NCBI RefSeq assembly: GCF_004135625.1
Contig: NZ_SDPV01000001.1
Coordinates: 363,501 to 427,500, forward strand
Direction: 5' to 3'
Origin: Pelagerythrobacter rhizovicinus
Lineage (GTDB): Bacteria; Pseudomonadota; Alphaproteobacteria; Sphingomonadales; Sphingomonadaceae
DNA length: 64,000 nucleotides
This document shows positions 52,397-61,614 of this stretch, piece after piece. The notes under the pieces are model-generated. The model was not told the DNA's origin. It did no database searches and was given only the letters and a program-made list of their open reading frames with translations. Position 1 is the stretch's first letter. Each line of letters opens with the position of its first letter. The translations under genes were made by a program, and so were the position numbers.

Positions 52397-54253
52397 CTAC
52401 AGCCCCAGCGCCACCGCAATCCAATAGGTCAGCCCCGCGAAGACATAGGCGAGCGCGAACAGGTAGCCGACCATGAACGCCGGCCACTTCCACCCGTTCG
52501 TCTCCCGCCGCGCCACGGCGATCGTCGAGAGGCACTGCGGCGCAAACACGAACCATGCGAGGAACGCGAGCGCGGTCGGCAGGCTCCAGCGCGCCGCGAC
52601 CTCGTGCTCGAGCGCGAGCGCGGTCTGCTCTTCGTCTTCCGAGGCGACGGCGTAGGTCGTCGCCAGCGAGGACACGGCGACCTCGCGCGCGGCCATCGCC
52701 GGCACCAGCGCCAATGCCATTTCTCGGTTGAACCCGATCGGCTCGACCACCGCGTGCACCCCGTCGGCGACCATGCCGGCGAACGAGGCGTCGATCTGGC
52801 TCTCGCCCGGTTCGGCCTGGGGGAAGCTCAGCAGCACCCACAGCGCGATGGTGGCGGCGAAGATGATCGTGCCCGCGCGGCGCAGGAAGATCCATGCGCG
52901 CTGCCACAGCCCGATCGCGAGATCGCGCAGGCGCGGCATCTGGTAGCGCGGCATTTCCATGATGAAGCCGCTCGCCGAACCCTGCGTCACCGTGCGGCGC
53001 AGCAGCAGCGCCGCGGCCATGGCGCCGATGATCCCGGCGACGTAGAGCCCGAACAGGACGAGACCCTGCAGCCCGATGCCCCCGCCCACCGTCGTTTGCG
53101 GGATCACCGCGGCGATGATCAGCGCATAGACCGGCAGCCGGGCGGAGCAGGTCATCAGCGGCGCGATCAGGATCGTCGTCAGCCGGTCCTTCGGATCGGC
53201 GATGCTGCGCGTCGCCATGATCCCCGGGATCGCGCAGGCGAAGCTGGAGAGCAGCGGAATGAAGCTCTTCCCCGACAGGCCCACGCCGGCCATCATCCGG
53301 TCCATGATGAAGGCCGCGCGCGCCATGTAGCCGCTCGCTTCCATCACCAGGATGAAGGCGAACAGGATCACGATCTGCGGCAGGAACACGACCACCGAGC
53401 CGACGCCGGCGAGAATGCCCTGGGTTACCAGATCGCGCAGGAAACCGCCGGGGAAAGTCGCCACGACCCAGTCGGAGATCGCGGTCACCGCGGCCTCCAA
53501 GCCGTCCGCGAACGGCGTCGCCCAGGCGAACACGGCCTGGAACATCACGAACAGGATCGCGAACAGGATCACCGGCCCGATCCAGGGGTGGAGCAGCACC
53601 CGGTCGACTTGCGCGTGGATGCGGTGCTGTGCCGATTCGGCGACGATCGCCGCTTTCGCCACTTTCCGCGCTTCCTGCCGCCGCTCGGACAGGGCGAGGG
53701 CGGGGCGGGGGCTTGCCGGAGACGGATCGGCGGCCGCCCGCACATCCGCCTGCTCGATCGCTTCGGCAAGCTCGGTGAGGCCCTTGCGCCGCACCGCGAC
53801 GGTCGGGATCACCGGGACGCCGAGCGCCTTCTCGAGCGCGGCCGGGTCGAGCGTCAGCCCGTCGCGCTCGGCGAGGTCGAGCATGTTGAGCGCAACCACC
53901 GTCGGCCGGCCCAACGCGATCACTTCCTGCGCGAACACGAGGTGCTGCTCGAGGTTGGCGGCGTCGAGCACCAGAACCAGCACTTCGGGAAGGGCTTCGC
54001 CGGGGAACTCCCCGTGGATGACCTTGCGGGTCACTTCCTCGTCCGGGCTCGCCGCGTCGAAGGAATAGCTGCCCGGCAGGTCGATCAGTTCGACCGGCGC
54101 GCCCGAGGGCAGGATCAGCCGGCCCGCCTTGCGCTCCACTGTCACGCCCGGATAGTTGGCGATCTTCTGCCGCGCACCCGTGAGCGCGTTGAACAGCGCG
54201 CTCTTGCCAGAATTGGGATTGCCGACGAGGGCGGCCCTGCGCTGGCGGCTCAT
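52397..54253 (-). CDS. feoB: Ferrous iron transporter FeoB
   Basis: FeoB imports Fe(II). The 618-residue protein has an N-terminal G domain (P-loop GNPNSGKSALF, DLPGSYSF, NMLDL), a helical spacer, and a membrane domain with two Gate motifs. It is shorter than E. coli FeoB (773) but within the family range. No FeoC gene follows. It overlaps feoA as ATGA. Confidence 0.95.
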   Translation of the reverse strand: MSRQRRAALVGNPNSGKSALFNALTGARQKIANYPGVTVERKAGRLILPSGAPVELIDLPGSYSFDAASPDEEVTRKVIHGEFPGEALPEVLVLVLDAANLEQHLVFAQEVIALGRPTVVALNMLDLAERDGLTLDPAALEKALGVPVIPTVAVRRKGLTELAEAIEQADVRAAADPSPASPRPALALSERRQEARKVAKAAIVAESAQHRIHAQVDRVLLHPWIGPVILFAILFVMFQAVFAWATPFADGLEAAVTAISDWVVATFPGGFLRDLVTQGILAGVGSVVVFLPQIVILFAFILVMEASGYMARAAFIMDRMMAGVGLSGKSFIPLLSSFACAIPGIMATRSIADPKDRLTTILIAPLMTCSARLPVYALIIAAVIPQTTVGGGIGLQGLVLFGLYVAGIIGAMAAALLLRRTVTQGSASGFIMEMPRYQMPRLRDLAIGLWQRAWIFLRRAGTIIFAATIALWVLLSFPQAEPGESQIDASFAGMVADGVHAVVEPIGFNREMALALVPAMAAREVAVSSLATTYAVASEDEEQTALALEHEVAARWSLPTALAFLAWFVFAPQCLSTIAVARRETNGWKWPAFMVGYLFALAYVFAGLTYWIAVALGL

Positions 54254-54519
54254 ATCGCTTCCACCGTCATCGCCGCCGCATGGACCCGGCGCACCGCCAC
54301 GGTCATGCGGCCGACGGTCACCGTAAGCGGATCGACGCCGCCGAACACGCCGCGGTGCGCAACCGCCACATGCGCGCCCTGGTCGAGCCCCATCGCCTGC
54401 AGGCGCTTTGCGTCTTCGGGGGCGAGGATGGCCCAGTCGACCGAAAGGACGGTCGCTCGCTGGCCGCGATCGAGCTGGTCGAGAGTCATGCCATGTCCGC
54501 TATGGGAAGCGGTCGTCAT
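54250..54519 (-). CDS. feoA: FeoA family protein
   Basis: FeoA is a small SH3-like protein that supports FeoB. The 89-residue protein has the core LDQLDRGQRATVLSVDW and RLQAMGLDQGAHVAVAHRG. The ATG at 54519 is chosen; an ATG at 54489 would give 79 residues beginning MTLDQLDRGQ and is also plausible because no ribosome site is evident for the first. Confidence 0.88.
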   Translation of the reverse strand: MTTASHSGHGMTLDQLDRGQRATVLSVDWAILAPEDAKRLQAMGLDQGAHVAVAHRGVFGGVDPLTVTVGRMTVAVRRVHAAAMTVEAI

Positions 54520-54540
54520 TTGCAACTGATTATCAATAGA
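54520..54540. promoter_or_regulatory. Fur-like site at the feoA start
   Basis: On the minus strand TTGATAATCAGTTGCAA abuts the feoA start. It contains a GATAAT-type half site and partial dyad symmetry. Placement at feoAB fits Fur control. Confidence 0.4.
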
Positions 54541-54549
54541 GCTTCCGGA

Positions 54550-55209
54550 CTAGCGCGCCGGATAGCGCAGCCGCCCGAGGAATCGCGCCATGTTGAAGCC
54601 GTCGCCGCCACTGTTCAGGAGCTGCGCCTTGGCCTTCTCGAACCGCATCACCCCGTCGATTCGCCGATCGAGGAAGGCGCGCGTCTCCGCCTTGCCCTCG
54701 CTCTCGTCGTCGACGAACACGGCCACGGTCGCGGCGTAGATCGAGGCGAGCAGTGCGCGCTTGGTATAGTGGTTGTAATCGGTCGCCGTATCGCCGGCGA
54801 GCCGCCACATGACGTCGGCGCTGCGCCAGCCGAGCCTGAGACTGCGCGCCGCGTTCTGCGGCATGGCCATGATCGACAGCGCGCGCCGCAGCGCTTCCTC
54901 GCGCCCGAGCATGGCATCGAGCCGCGCCTGCACCAGCCCTGCGATTCGCGCGCGGATCTTGATGCCCGCGAGCTGTTCGGGCGGCAGCGCCGCGGCCATT
55001 GCCGCATCGATCGATTCGAACCACGCGGCGATCATGTCCATCGCCCCGCCGGGGTAGGCGAGCGCGGCGACGTCGGGATCGACGCCTTCGATCTCCGCCG
55101 CCACGCGCACGGCTGCTTCGGTCCAGCCGTCGAAGATCGCCGAGTCGGCGACCGCGGGCGCCAGCGCGAGCCGCAGTTCGTCGAGTGTCAGGTCGCCTGA
55201 AACTGCCAT
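54550..55209 (-). CDS. COQ9 family ubiquinone biosynthesis protein
   Basis: COQ9 binds lipids and assists the hydroxylase COQ7 in ubiquinone synthesis. The 219-residue helical protein has a TetR-like fold and the C-terminal family region WRSADVMWRLAGDTATDYNH followed by YTKRALLASIY. The ATG at 55209 lies 1 bp after the upstream ankyrin stop, indicating one transcript. Confidence 0.9.
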   Translation of the reverse strand: MAVSGDLTLDELRLALAPAVADSAIFDGWTEAAVRVAAEIEGVDPDVAALAYPGGAMDMIAAWFESIDAAMAAALPPEQLAGIKIRARIAGLVQARLDAMLGREEALRRALSIMAMPQNAARSLRLGWRSADVMWRLAGDTATDYNHYTKRALLASIYAATVAVFVDDESEGKAETRAFLDRRIDGVMRFEKAKAQLLNSGGDGFNMARFLGRLRYPAR

Positions 55210-55210
55210 C

Positions 55211-55825
55211 TCAGAACCGCGGTCCGTAGCTGGCTCCGGCGCTGGCCTTGTTCTCGTCCGCCTCTGCGATCGCGTGAGCGATGCGGCTGTTCGAGCCGAG
55301 CAGTTCGGCATAGTCGCGTGCCGAGCGGCCGGAATTGTCGGTCCGGTCCGGGTTGGCCCCTTTCTTGAGCAGGAGTTCGACCATGGCGTTGTCGCGCCGA
55401 TGGACAGCCGCGATAAGCGGCGTCTCTCCGGTGGCGGAAACATCGTCGACCCGCGCGCCGGCGTCGATGAGCTCTTCCGCCCCCTCCACGAAGCCCAGAC
55501 GCACCGCGATCGCGAGCGGGGTATTGCCGGTCTTGTCGCGCACGTTGGGATTGGCGCCCTTGGCGGTCAGGAAGCGGATCCACACCGCGTCGCGGCGCTC
55601 GGTCACGATATGCAGCGCGGTCTGGCCGGTGGAGATGTCGCGCGCATTGACCACGACCGCCCCCGGCTGGCTGAGCGCCTCGGTCACCTTGGTCCCGTCG
55701 CGCTCGCGCACGGCTTCCAGGAACTCGTATCCTTCGGACATCAACTGGGCGGCGGCGGGCGCGGCCGCGATCGCGGCTGCCAGTCCGATCGCCAGGGTCG
55801 CCTTGCGCAGAACGGCGCGGGCCAT
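55211..55825 (-). CDS. Secreted ankyrin-repeat protein
   Basis: This 204-residue protein has a signal peptide (cut near AAAQ) and about four ankyrin repeats, for example TGQTALHIVTERRDAVWIRF, TGNTPLAIAVRLGFVEGAEE and TGETPLIAAVHRRDNAMVEL. Ankyrin repeats bind proteins; the partner here is unknown. It is upstream of COQ9 and divergent from the SCO gene. Confidence 0.88.
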   Translation of the reverse strand: MARAVLRKATLAIGLAAAIAAAPAAAQLMSEGYEFLEAVRERDGTKVTEALSQPGAVVVNARDISTGQTALHIVTERRDAVWIRFLTAKGANPNVRDKTGNTPLAIAVRLGFVEGAEELIDAGARVDDVSATGETPLIAAVHRRDNAMVELLLKKGANPDRTDNSGRSARDYAELLGSNSRIAHAIAEADENKASAGASYGPRF

Positions 55826-55897
55826 GTCTTCCCTACCTTTCGTCGTCGTATTCCGGGAGCCCTTGGCGCCCCCTTGCGGAAGCCGGATTAGCAGAGC

Positions 55898-56503
55898 ATG
55901 AAGCGCCGCGCCATGCCTCTCCCCAGAACTCTGATCGCCCTCTCCGCCGCACTGGCTCTCGCCGCATGCGACAGCCAGCCCGCGCTGGAAACCGCGCCGC
56001 TCCGAGGTGCCGCCATCGGCGGGCCCTTCGCGCTGACCGGCGGCGACGGGAAGGTGCACCGCTGGGCCGATTACGACGGCAAGTGGCGGATCGTCTATTT
56101 CGGCTATACCTATTGCCCCGACATCTGTCCGACCGACGTGCAGCGCTTCTCGCAGGGGCTGACGCAGTTCGAGAAGGCGGAGCCCGAGCTGGGCGCGCAG
56201 GTCCAGCCGATCTTCATCACCATCGATCCGGCGCGCGACACGCCCGAAGTGGTGGCCGAATTCGTCTCCAACTTCCATCCTCGGCTGGTCGGCCTGACCG
56301 GCACGCCCGAGCAGATCGAGGCGGTCGCGAAGACGTTCGGCGTGTTCTTCTCGCGCGGCCGCGAGGGAGAGGGCGGCGCCTACGACATGAACCATTCGAA
56401 CGTCGTCTATCTCTTCGCGCCCGACGGATCGCCGGTCGCGATCCTGCCGGCGAACGAAGGGGCGGACGCGATCGCCGCGGAACTGGCCCGATGGGTGCGC
56501 TGA
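55898..56503 (+). CDS. SCO1/SenC family copper chaperone
   Basis: SCO proteins deliver copper to the CuA site of cytochrome oxidase. The 201-residue lipoprotein-like protein has a lipobox ALAAC, the copper motif TYCPDICPTD (CxxxC), and the third ligand His in YDMNHSNVVYLF. An alternative ATG is at 55913. It overlaps the YcgN gene by 13 bp. Confidence 0.92.
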   Translation: MKRRAMPLPRTLIALSAALALAACDSQPALETAPLRGAAIGGPFALTGGDGKVHRWADYDGKWRIVYFGYTYCPDICPTDVQRFSQGLTQFEKAEPELGAQVQPIFITIDPARDTPEVVAEFVSNFHPRLVGLTGTPEQIEAVAKTFGVFFSRGREGEGGAYDMNHSNVVYLFAPDGSPVAILPANEGADAIAAELARWVR

Positions 56504-56934
56504 GGGACCGGTTCTGGGAGCGTCCGCTCGCGGAACTTACGCGCGAGGAGTGGGAGGCGCTGTGCGACGGCTGCGGCCGCTGCTGCCTGCACAAGATCGA
56601 GGATGCCGACACCGGCGAGATCGAGGACACCAACGTCGCCTGCAAGCTGCTCGACACCGGAACCGCGCGCTGCCGCGACTATCGCCACCGCAAGGCATTC
56701 GTGCCCGACTGCCTGCGCCTGACGCTCAAGATCGTCGGCACGGTGAGCTGGCTGCCCGAGAGCTGCGCCTACCGCCGGCGCGCCGCGGACGAGCCGCTGC
56801 CCGACTGGCATCCGCTGCTGACCGGCGATCCCGAGAGCGTGAAGCGCGCCGGCGCCTCGGTCGCGGGCCGCGTGGTCAGCGAGACCGAGGCGGGGCCGCT
56901 CGAACACCATATCGTCGACTGGAGCGACAGGTGA
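56491..56934 (+). CDS. YcgN family cysteine-cluster protein
   Basis: This 147-residue protein has the UPF0260/YcgN pattern: CDGCGRCCLHKIED, then ACKLLD and CRDYRHRKAFVPDC. The cysteines suggest a metal or Fe-S site. Function is unknown. It lies between SCO and YgjP-like genes with overlaps on both sides. Confidence 0.9.
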   Translation: MGALRDRFWERPLAELTREEWEALCDGCGRCCLHKIEDADTGEIEDTNVACKLLDTGTARCRDYRHRKAFVPDCLRLTLKIVGTVSWLPESCAYRRRAADEPLPDWHPLLTGDPESVKRAGASVAGRVVSETEAGPLEHHIVDWSDR

Positions 56935-57656
56935 TTGACTGGCTGCGGCGCGATGCGCGGGCCGCGCCGGAGATCGTGCTGGGGGAGCGGCGCCTGCCGA
57001 TCCTCGTCGTGCGCCATCCGCGCGCGCGGCGCATGGTCCTGCGGCTCGCGCCGGAGGGCGACTCGGTGCGGGTCACCCTGCCGCGCTGGGGCCGCACAGC
57101 CGAAGCGGTCGAGTTTGCTCACGCTCGCCGCGACTGGCTCGCCGCGCAGCTCGAGGCTCTCCCCCGCGCCGCGCCGCCCGAAGCCGGCGGCACGCTCGCC
57201 TACCGCGGTGAGGAACTCGCCATCGCCTGGTCGCCCAACGCTCCGCGTCGTCCGGTGCTGAGCGACGGGGCCATCGCGATCGGCGGGCCCGAGAAGCACC
57301 TGTCCCTGCGCCTGCGCCGCTGGCTGGAGGGCGAGGCGCTGCGCTTGATGGAGGCCGACCTCGTCCACTTCTGCGCCGCCGCGGGCGTGCCCGCTCCGGC
57401 CCTCCGCCTGTCGCGGGCGAAGCGGCGCTGGGGAAGCTGCGCGAGCGACGGCACGGTGCGGATCAACTGGCGGCTGGTCATGGCGCCCGATGCGGTGCGC
57501 CGCTCGGTCGTCGCGCACGAAGTCGCGCACCTGCTGCACTTCGACCACGGCCCGGCGTTCAAGGCGGCCCTCACGCGGATCTACGACGGCGACCTTCCCG
57601 CCGCCGACGGCTGGCTGAAGGATCGCGGCCGCACGCTCTACGCGCCGTTCGGCTGA
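56931..57656 (+). CDS. YgjP-like zinc metallopeptidase (DUF45)
   Basis: This 241-residue protein has the HExxH zinc motif VAHEVAHLLHFDH in its C-terminal part, with RAKRRWGSCASDGTVRINW ahead of it, as in YgjP/SprT-like DUF45 proteins. The GTG at 56931 overlaps the YcgN stop as GTGA. Substrate is unknown. Confidence 0.9.
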   Translation: MIDWLRRDARAAPEIVLGERRLPILVVRHPRARRMVLRLAPEGDSVRVTLPRWGRTAEAVEFAHARRDWLAAQLEALPRAAPPEAGGTLAYRGEELAIAWSPNAPRRPVLSDGAIAIGGPEKHLSLRLRRWLEGEALRLMEADLVHFCAAAGVPAPALRLSRAKRRWGSCASDGTVRINWRLVMAPDAVRRSVVAHEVAHLLHFDHGPAFKAALTRIYDGDLPAADGWLKDRGRTLYAPFG

Positions 57657-57724
57657 GAGCCGCCTCCATCCGCGATGAATTCCCGGCACTGGCGCTTGGG
57701 CACGCGAGCGCCTATCTTGGCGCC

Positions 57725-58174
57725 ATGCGTTTGATCAGCCGCCTCAATCCGGCCGAGGGAGTCGGCGATTTCTGGGCCTATATCCGCCGGCCGCAGCCCT
57801 ATCGCTGGCCGATTCTCGGCCTTTCCATGCTGATGACCGGGACCTTGCTTTTCTGGGTCCTGCAGGAACGGTACTACCTGCCACCGGAGCGGCCCCAGGT
57901 CACCTACATCACCACCTTCGCGCCGGGGCGCACGGACGAGGAGATCATCGCCTCGAACATCGCGAACGAGGCGCGCAAGGACGCGCTGGCCGCCGAGCAG
58001 GCCGAGCGAGACGAAATCCGGCGCGAGATCTACCGCACCTTCGGCCGCGCGGCCGGCATGGACGTAGAGAAGATCGAGCGCGAGGCCGCCGCGGAGCGCG
58101 CGCGCGAGGAAGCCGCGGAAAAGGCACGGCGCGAGGCGCTGATCGGCGAATCCATTGCCGAACCCGCCGAGTGA
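57725..58174 (+). CDS. Membrane-anchored coiled-coil protein of unknown function
   Basis: This 149-residue protein has one membrane segment (about residues 28-46, PILGLSMLMTGTLLFWVLQ), then a region likely outside the cytoplasm, and an Ala/Glu/Arg-rich helix from about 85 to 145 that looks like a coiled coil. I know no function. It overlaps the ribD start by 20 bp. Confidence 0.75.
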   Translation: MRLISRLNPAEGVGDFWAYIRRPQPYRWPILGLSMLMTGTLLFWVLQERYYLPPERPQVTYITTFAPGRTDEEIIASNIANEARKDALAAEQAERDEIRREIYRTFGRAAGMDVEKIEREAAAERAREEAAEKARREALIGESIAEPAE

Positions 58175-59156
58175 CGCTGCCTGGCTCACCGCCGCCGCTC
58201 GTCTCGCGGCGCGCGGCCGGCCGCTGAGCCGCCCCAATCCCGCTGTCGGGTGCGTGATCGTCAATGACGGCAAAGTCGTCGGCCGCGGCTGGACCCGGCC
58301 GGGTGGACGCCCCCATGCCGAGGCGATCGCGCTCGCCGAAGCGGGCGACGCGGCGCGCGGCGCCACGCTCTACGTCACGCTCGAACCCTGCGCCCACCGC
58401 TCCGGGCGCGGTCCCGCCTGCGCCGACCTGATCGCGGAGGCGGCGCCTGCGCGCGTGGTGATCGGCGCGCGCGATCCCGACGAACGCACCCACGGCCGCG
58501 GCATCGAGCGGCTCGGCGAAGCGGGCATCGCGGTCGAAACGGCCGACTGCGCCGCTTCCCGCGCCAGCCTTGCCGGCTACCTCGCCCGCGCCGAGCACGG
58601 CCGCCCGCACGTCACGCTCAAGCTCGCCACCTCGCTCGACGGGTGCATCGCCACCGCGAGCGGCGAGAGCCGCTGGATCACCGGTGAGGCGGCCCGCGCG
58701 CACGTCCATTCGCGCCGCGCCATGGCCGATGCGATCCTCGTCGGCGGCGCCACCTGGCGCGCCGACGCCCCGCGGCTAGACGTGCGCCTGCCCGGCCTCG
58801 AGGCGTGCAGCCCGCGCCGCGTCGTCCTCTCACGCACCGTCGAGGACGAGACGGTGGAAACGATCGCCGCGCCCGAGGAGATCGCGGGGCTCGAAGCCGT
58901 GCAGTACCTCTACGTCGAAGGCGGCGCGCAAACCGCAGCGGCTTTCCTCGCGGCCGATCTCGTCGACCGGCTCGAGCTCTACCGCGCCCCCGTCCTGATC
59001 GGCGCCGGCACCCCGGCGCTCGGCGACATCGGCCTCGCCTCTCTTGCCGAAGCGCACGGCCGCTGGCGCCTCGCCGAACGGCGGCAGCTTGGCAGCGACA
59101 CCTGCGAGGCCTATGAGCGCGCCCGGATAGGGAGCGAACAATGTTCACCGGCATAG
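58155..59156 (+). CDS. ribD: Bifunctional riboflavin biosynthesis deaminase/reductase RibD
   Basis: RibD deaminates and then reduces the pyrimidine intermediate of riboflavin synthesis. The 333-residue protein has the zinc deaminase motif RPHAEAIAL with LEPCAHRSGRGPAC, and a C-terminal reductase domain (TLKLATSLDGCIAT, DAILVGGATWRADAP, VEGGAQTAAAF). No ATG or GTG gives a full N-terminus; the TTG at 58155 does. It overlaps ribE. Confidence 0.92.
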   Translation: MPNPPSDAAWLTAAARLAARGRPLSRPNPAVGCVIVNDGKVVGRGWTRPGGRPHAEAIALAEAGDAARGATLYVTLEPCAHRSGRGPACADLIAEAAPARVVIGARDPDERTHGRGIERLGEAGIAVETADCAASRASLAGYLARAEHGRPHVTLKLATSLDGCIATASGESRWITGEAARAHVHSRRAMADAILVGGATWRADAPRLDVRLPGLEACSPRRVVLSRTVEDETVETIAAPEEIAGLEAVQYLYVEGGAQTAAAFLAADLVDRLELYRAPVLIGAGTPALGDIGLASLAEAHGRWRLAERRQLGSDTCEAYERARIGSEQCSPA

Positions 59157-59758
59157 TCAGCGCGATCGGCACCATCGAGGAGGCGCAGCAGCGCGGCGAC
59201 CTGCACTTGCGGATCGCCTGCCCCTATGACCCCGAGAAGATCGCGATCGGCGCCTCGATCGCCTGCTCGGGCGTGTGCCTGACGGTGGTGGAGCGCGGCG
59301 GCGAGCCGGGAGACGCCTGGTTCGCGGTCGACGTCTCGGCAGAAACGGTCTCGCGCACCGTGCCCGGCATGTGGCGCGCCGGCCGCCGGCTCAATCTCGA
59401 AACCGCGCTCAAGCTCGGTGACGAGCTCGGCGGGCATATTGTCACCGGCCACGTCGACACGGTCGGCGAGGTCCGCCTGGTCCGCGCCGAGGGCGGCTCG
59501 ACCACCGTCGCGATCCGCACCGGCGCGGCCTTCGCGCCCTTCGTCGCGCCTAAGGGCTCGATCACGGTCGACGGCGTCTCGCTCACCGTCAACGACGTGC
59601 GCGATCAGGAAGACGGCGCGTGCGACTTCCTCCTCAACCTGATCCCCCACACCGCCGAAGTCACCACGCTCGGCGACCTGGCCGAGGGCGACCGGGTGAA
59701 CCTCGAGATCGATGTTCTCGCCCGCTATCTCAAGCGGATGCAGAGCCTGCAGCGCTGA
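59141..59758 (+). CDS. ribE: Riboflavin synthase alpha chain
   Basis: This enzyme dismutates lumazine to riboflavin. The 205-residue protein shows two lumazine-binding repeats, the first opening MFTGIVSAIGTIEE with ACSGVCLTV, the second GHIVTGHVDTVG with VDGVSLTVNDV. It starts inside the ribD end, so the two are coupled. Its 3' end overlaps the convergent ABC gene by 29 bp. Confidence 0.95.
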   Translation: MFTGIVSAIGTIEEAQQRGDLHLRIACPYDPEKIAIGASIACSGVCLTVVERGGEPGDAWFAVDVSAETVSRTVPGMWRAGRRLNLETALKLGDELGGHIVTGHVDTVGEVRLVRAEGGSTTVAIRTGAAFAPFVAPKGSITVDGVSLTVNDVRDQEDGACDFLLNLIPHTAEVTTLGDLAEGDRVNLEIDVLARYLKRMQSLQR

Positions 59759-61565
59759 GTTCCGGCGTAGCCTCGTCCTCCGCCTGCTGGCGGCGCCACA
59801 TTTCGGCATAGAGACCGTTTGCGCGCAGCAGCACGGGATGGCTGCCGCGTTCGGCGAGGCGGCCGTGTTCCATCACCAGGATCTCGTCGGCATCGGCAAT
59901 GGTCGAGAGGCGGTGTGCGATCGACAGGCTGGTGCGGTTCTCGCTCACGCGGTGGAGCGTGGCGAGGATGTCCTGCTCGGTGCGCGAGTCGAGCGCGCTG
60001 GTCGCTTCGTCGAGCAGCAGGATCGGCGGGTTCTTGACCAGCGTGCGGGCGATCGCAACCCGCTGCTTCTCCCCGCCCGAGAGCTTCAGGCCGCGCTCGC
60101 CGACCTCGGTCTCGAACCCGTCGGGCAGGCGCTCGATCAGCGGCAGGATCGCGGCATCGCGCGCGGCGCGCACGATCTCGTCGTGCGTCGCGCCGTTGCG
60201 ACCGTAGGCGATGTTGTAGCCGATCGTGTCGTTGAAGAGCACGCTGTCCTGCGGGACGATCCCGATCGCCGCGCGCAATGAAGCTTGCGTGACCCGGGCG
60301 ATGTCCTGCCCGTCGATCAGCACGCGGCCCGACCATGGATCGTAGAAGCGGAACAGCAGCCGCGCGATTGTGCTTTTGCCCGCGCCCGAGGGGCCGACGA
60401 TCGCGACATGCGCACCGGCGGGCACTTCGAAGCTGAGACCGTGGAGGATCGTCCGCCCCGGATCGTAGCCGAACACGACGTTCTCGAATGCGACGCTCGG
60501 CCGGCGGACGACTAGCGCGGGCGCGCCCGGCGTGTCCTCGATTTCCGCTTCGGTGTCGATGAGCTCGAACATGGCAGCCATGTCGATCAGCCCCTGGCGC
60601 ACCGTGCGGTAGACCCAGCCGAGCATGTCGAGCGGGCGGAAGAGCTGCGCGAGGTAAGTGTTGACGAATACGAGGTCGCCCGTCGTCAGCTCGCCCCGGC
60701 TCCAGCCCCAGACGGTATAGGCCATGGCGCCGCCCATCAGCAGATTGGTGATCAGCGACTGCGCGACGTTGAGCAGGCCGAGCGAGTTCTCGCTGCGGAT
60801 CGCCGCCTCGGCATAAGCGCGGGCCGCGCGCCCATAGCGCTCGCGCTCGCGGCCTTCCGCCCCGAAGTATTTCACCGTCTCGTAGTTGAGGAGCGAATCG
60901 ACCGCGCGCGACAGCGCTTGCCCGTCCAGGTCGTTCATCTCCTTGCGCAGCTTGGTGCGCCATTCGGTGATCCAGCGCGTCACCGCGACGTAGGCGACCA
61001 CCGTCACCGCGGTCGCGAGCACCAGTCCCCAGCCGAAGTTCAGGTAGAAGATCACCGCGACCGCGAGGAGCTCGATCACCGTGGGCGCGATATTGAAGAG
61101 CAGGAAGTAGAGCATCGAATCGATGCTCTTGGTGCCGCGCTCGACCGTCTTGGTGACCTCGCCCGTGCGGCGCGAAAGGTGGAAGCGCAGAGAGAGGCGG
61201 TGGAGGCGGGAGAACGTGTCCTCCGCGAGGTGCCGGGTCGCTTCCTGGCCGACCCGTTCGAACGCGACGTTGCGCGCGTTGTCGAACCCGACCGAGGCGA
61301 AGCGGCCCGCGGCATAGGCGATGACGAAGGCGATCGCGACCATCGCCGCCTCGTTCGCCGGCGTGGTCATCGCATCGACCGCGCGCTTGTAGGCATAGGG
61401 CAGGGCGAGCGTGACCCCCTTCGCCGCCAGCACCAGCATCAGCGCGATGACGATCCGCCGCCGCAGCGCGGCATTGTCGCGCGGCCAGAGATAAGGGAGG
61501 AAGCGCCGGATCGTCGCCCAGCCGTCGTGCCTGACAGGGGCGGGGGAGGGGGCGTCGGGCGGCAT
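59730..61565 (-). CDS. Atm1/HMT-type ABC transporter (permease and ATPase fused)
   Basis: This 611-residue half-transporter probably exports glutathione-linked or metal-thiol compounds, as Atm1 of Novosphingobium does. It has six membrane segments and the Atm1 motifs FHLSRRTGEVTKTVERGTKS and YNIAYGR. The ATPase domain has Walker A GPSGAGKST, signature LSGGEKQRVAIARTL and Walker B ILLLDEATSALD. Confidence 0.93.
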   Translation of the reverse strand: MPPDAPSPAPVRHDGWATIRRFLPYLWPRDNAALRRRIVIALMLVLAAKGVTLALPYAYKRAVDAMTTPANEAAMVAIAFVIAYAAGRFASVGFDNARNVAFERVGQEATRHLAEDTFSRLHRLSLRFHLSRRTGEVTKTVERGTKSIDSMLYFLLFNIAPTVIELLAVAVIFYLNFGWGLVLATAVTVVAYVAVTRWITEWRTKLRKEMNDLDGQALSRAVDSLLNYETVKYFGAEGRERERYGRAARAYAEAAIRSENSLGLLNVAQSLITNLLMGGAMAYTVWGWSRGELTTGDLVFVNTYLAQLFRPLDMLGWVYRTVRQGLIDMAAMFELIDTEAEIEDTPGAPALVVRRPSVAFENVVFGYDPGRTILHGLSFEVPAGAHVAIVGPSGAGKSTIARLLFRFYDPWSGRVLIDGQDIARVTQASLRAAIGIVPQDSVLFNDTIGYNIAYGRNGATHDEIVRAARDAAILPLIERLPDGFETEVGERGLKLSGGEKQRVAIARTLVKNPPILLLDEATSALDSRTEQDILATLHRVSENRTSLSIAHRLSTIADADEILVMEHGRLAERGSHPVLLRANGLYAEMWRRQQAEDEATPELSAAGSASA

Positions 61566-61614
61566 CGCGCGGCTATGTGGCTACGCGGCCGTCTCCGTGC
61601 AATGGATCGGCCTG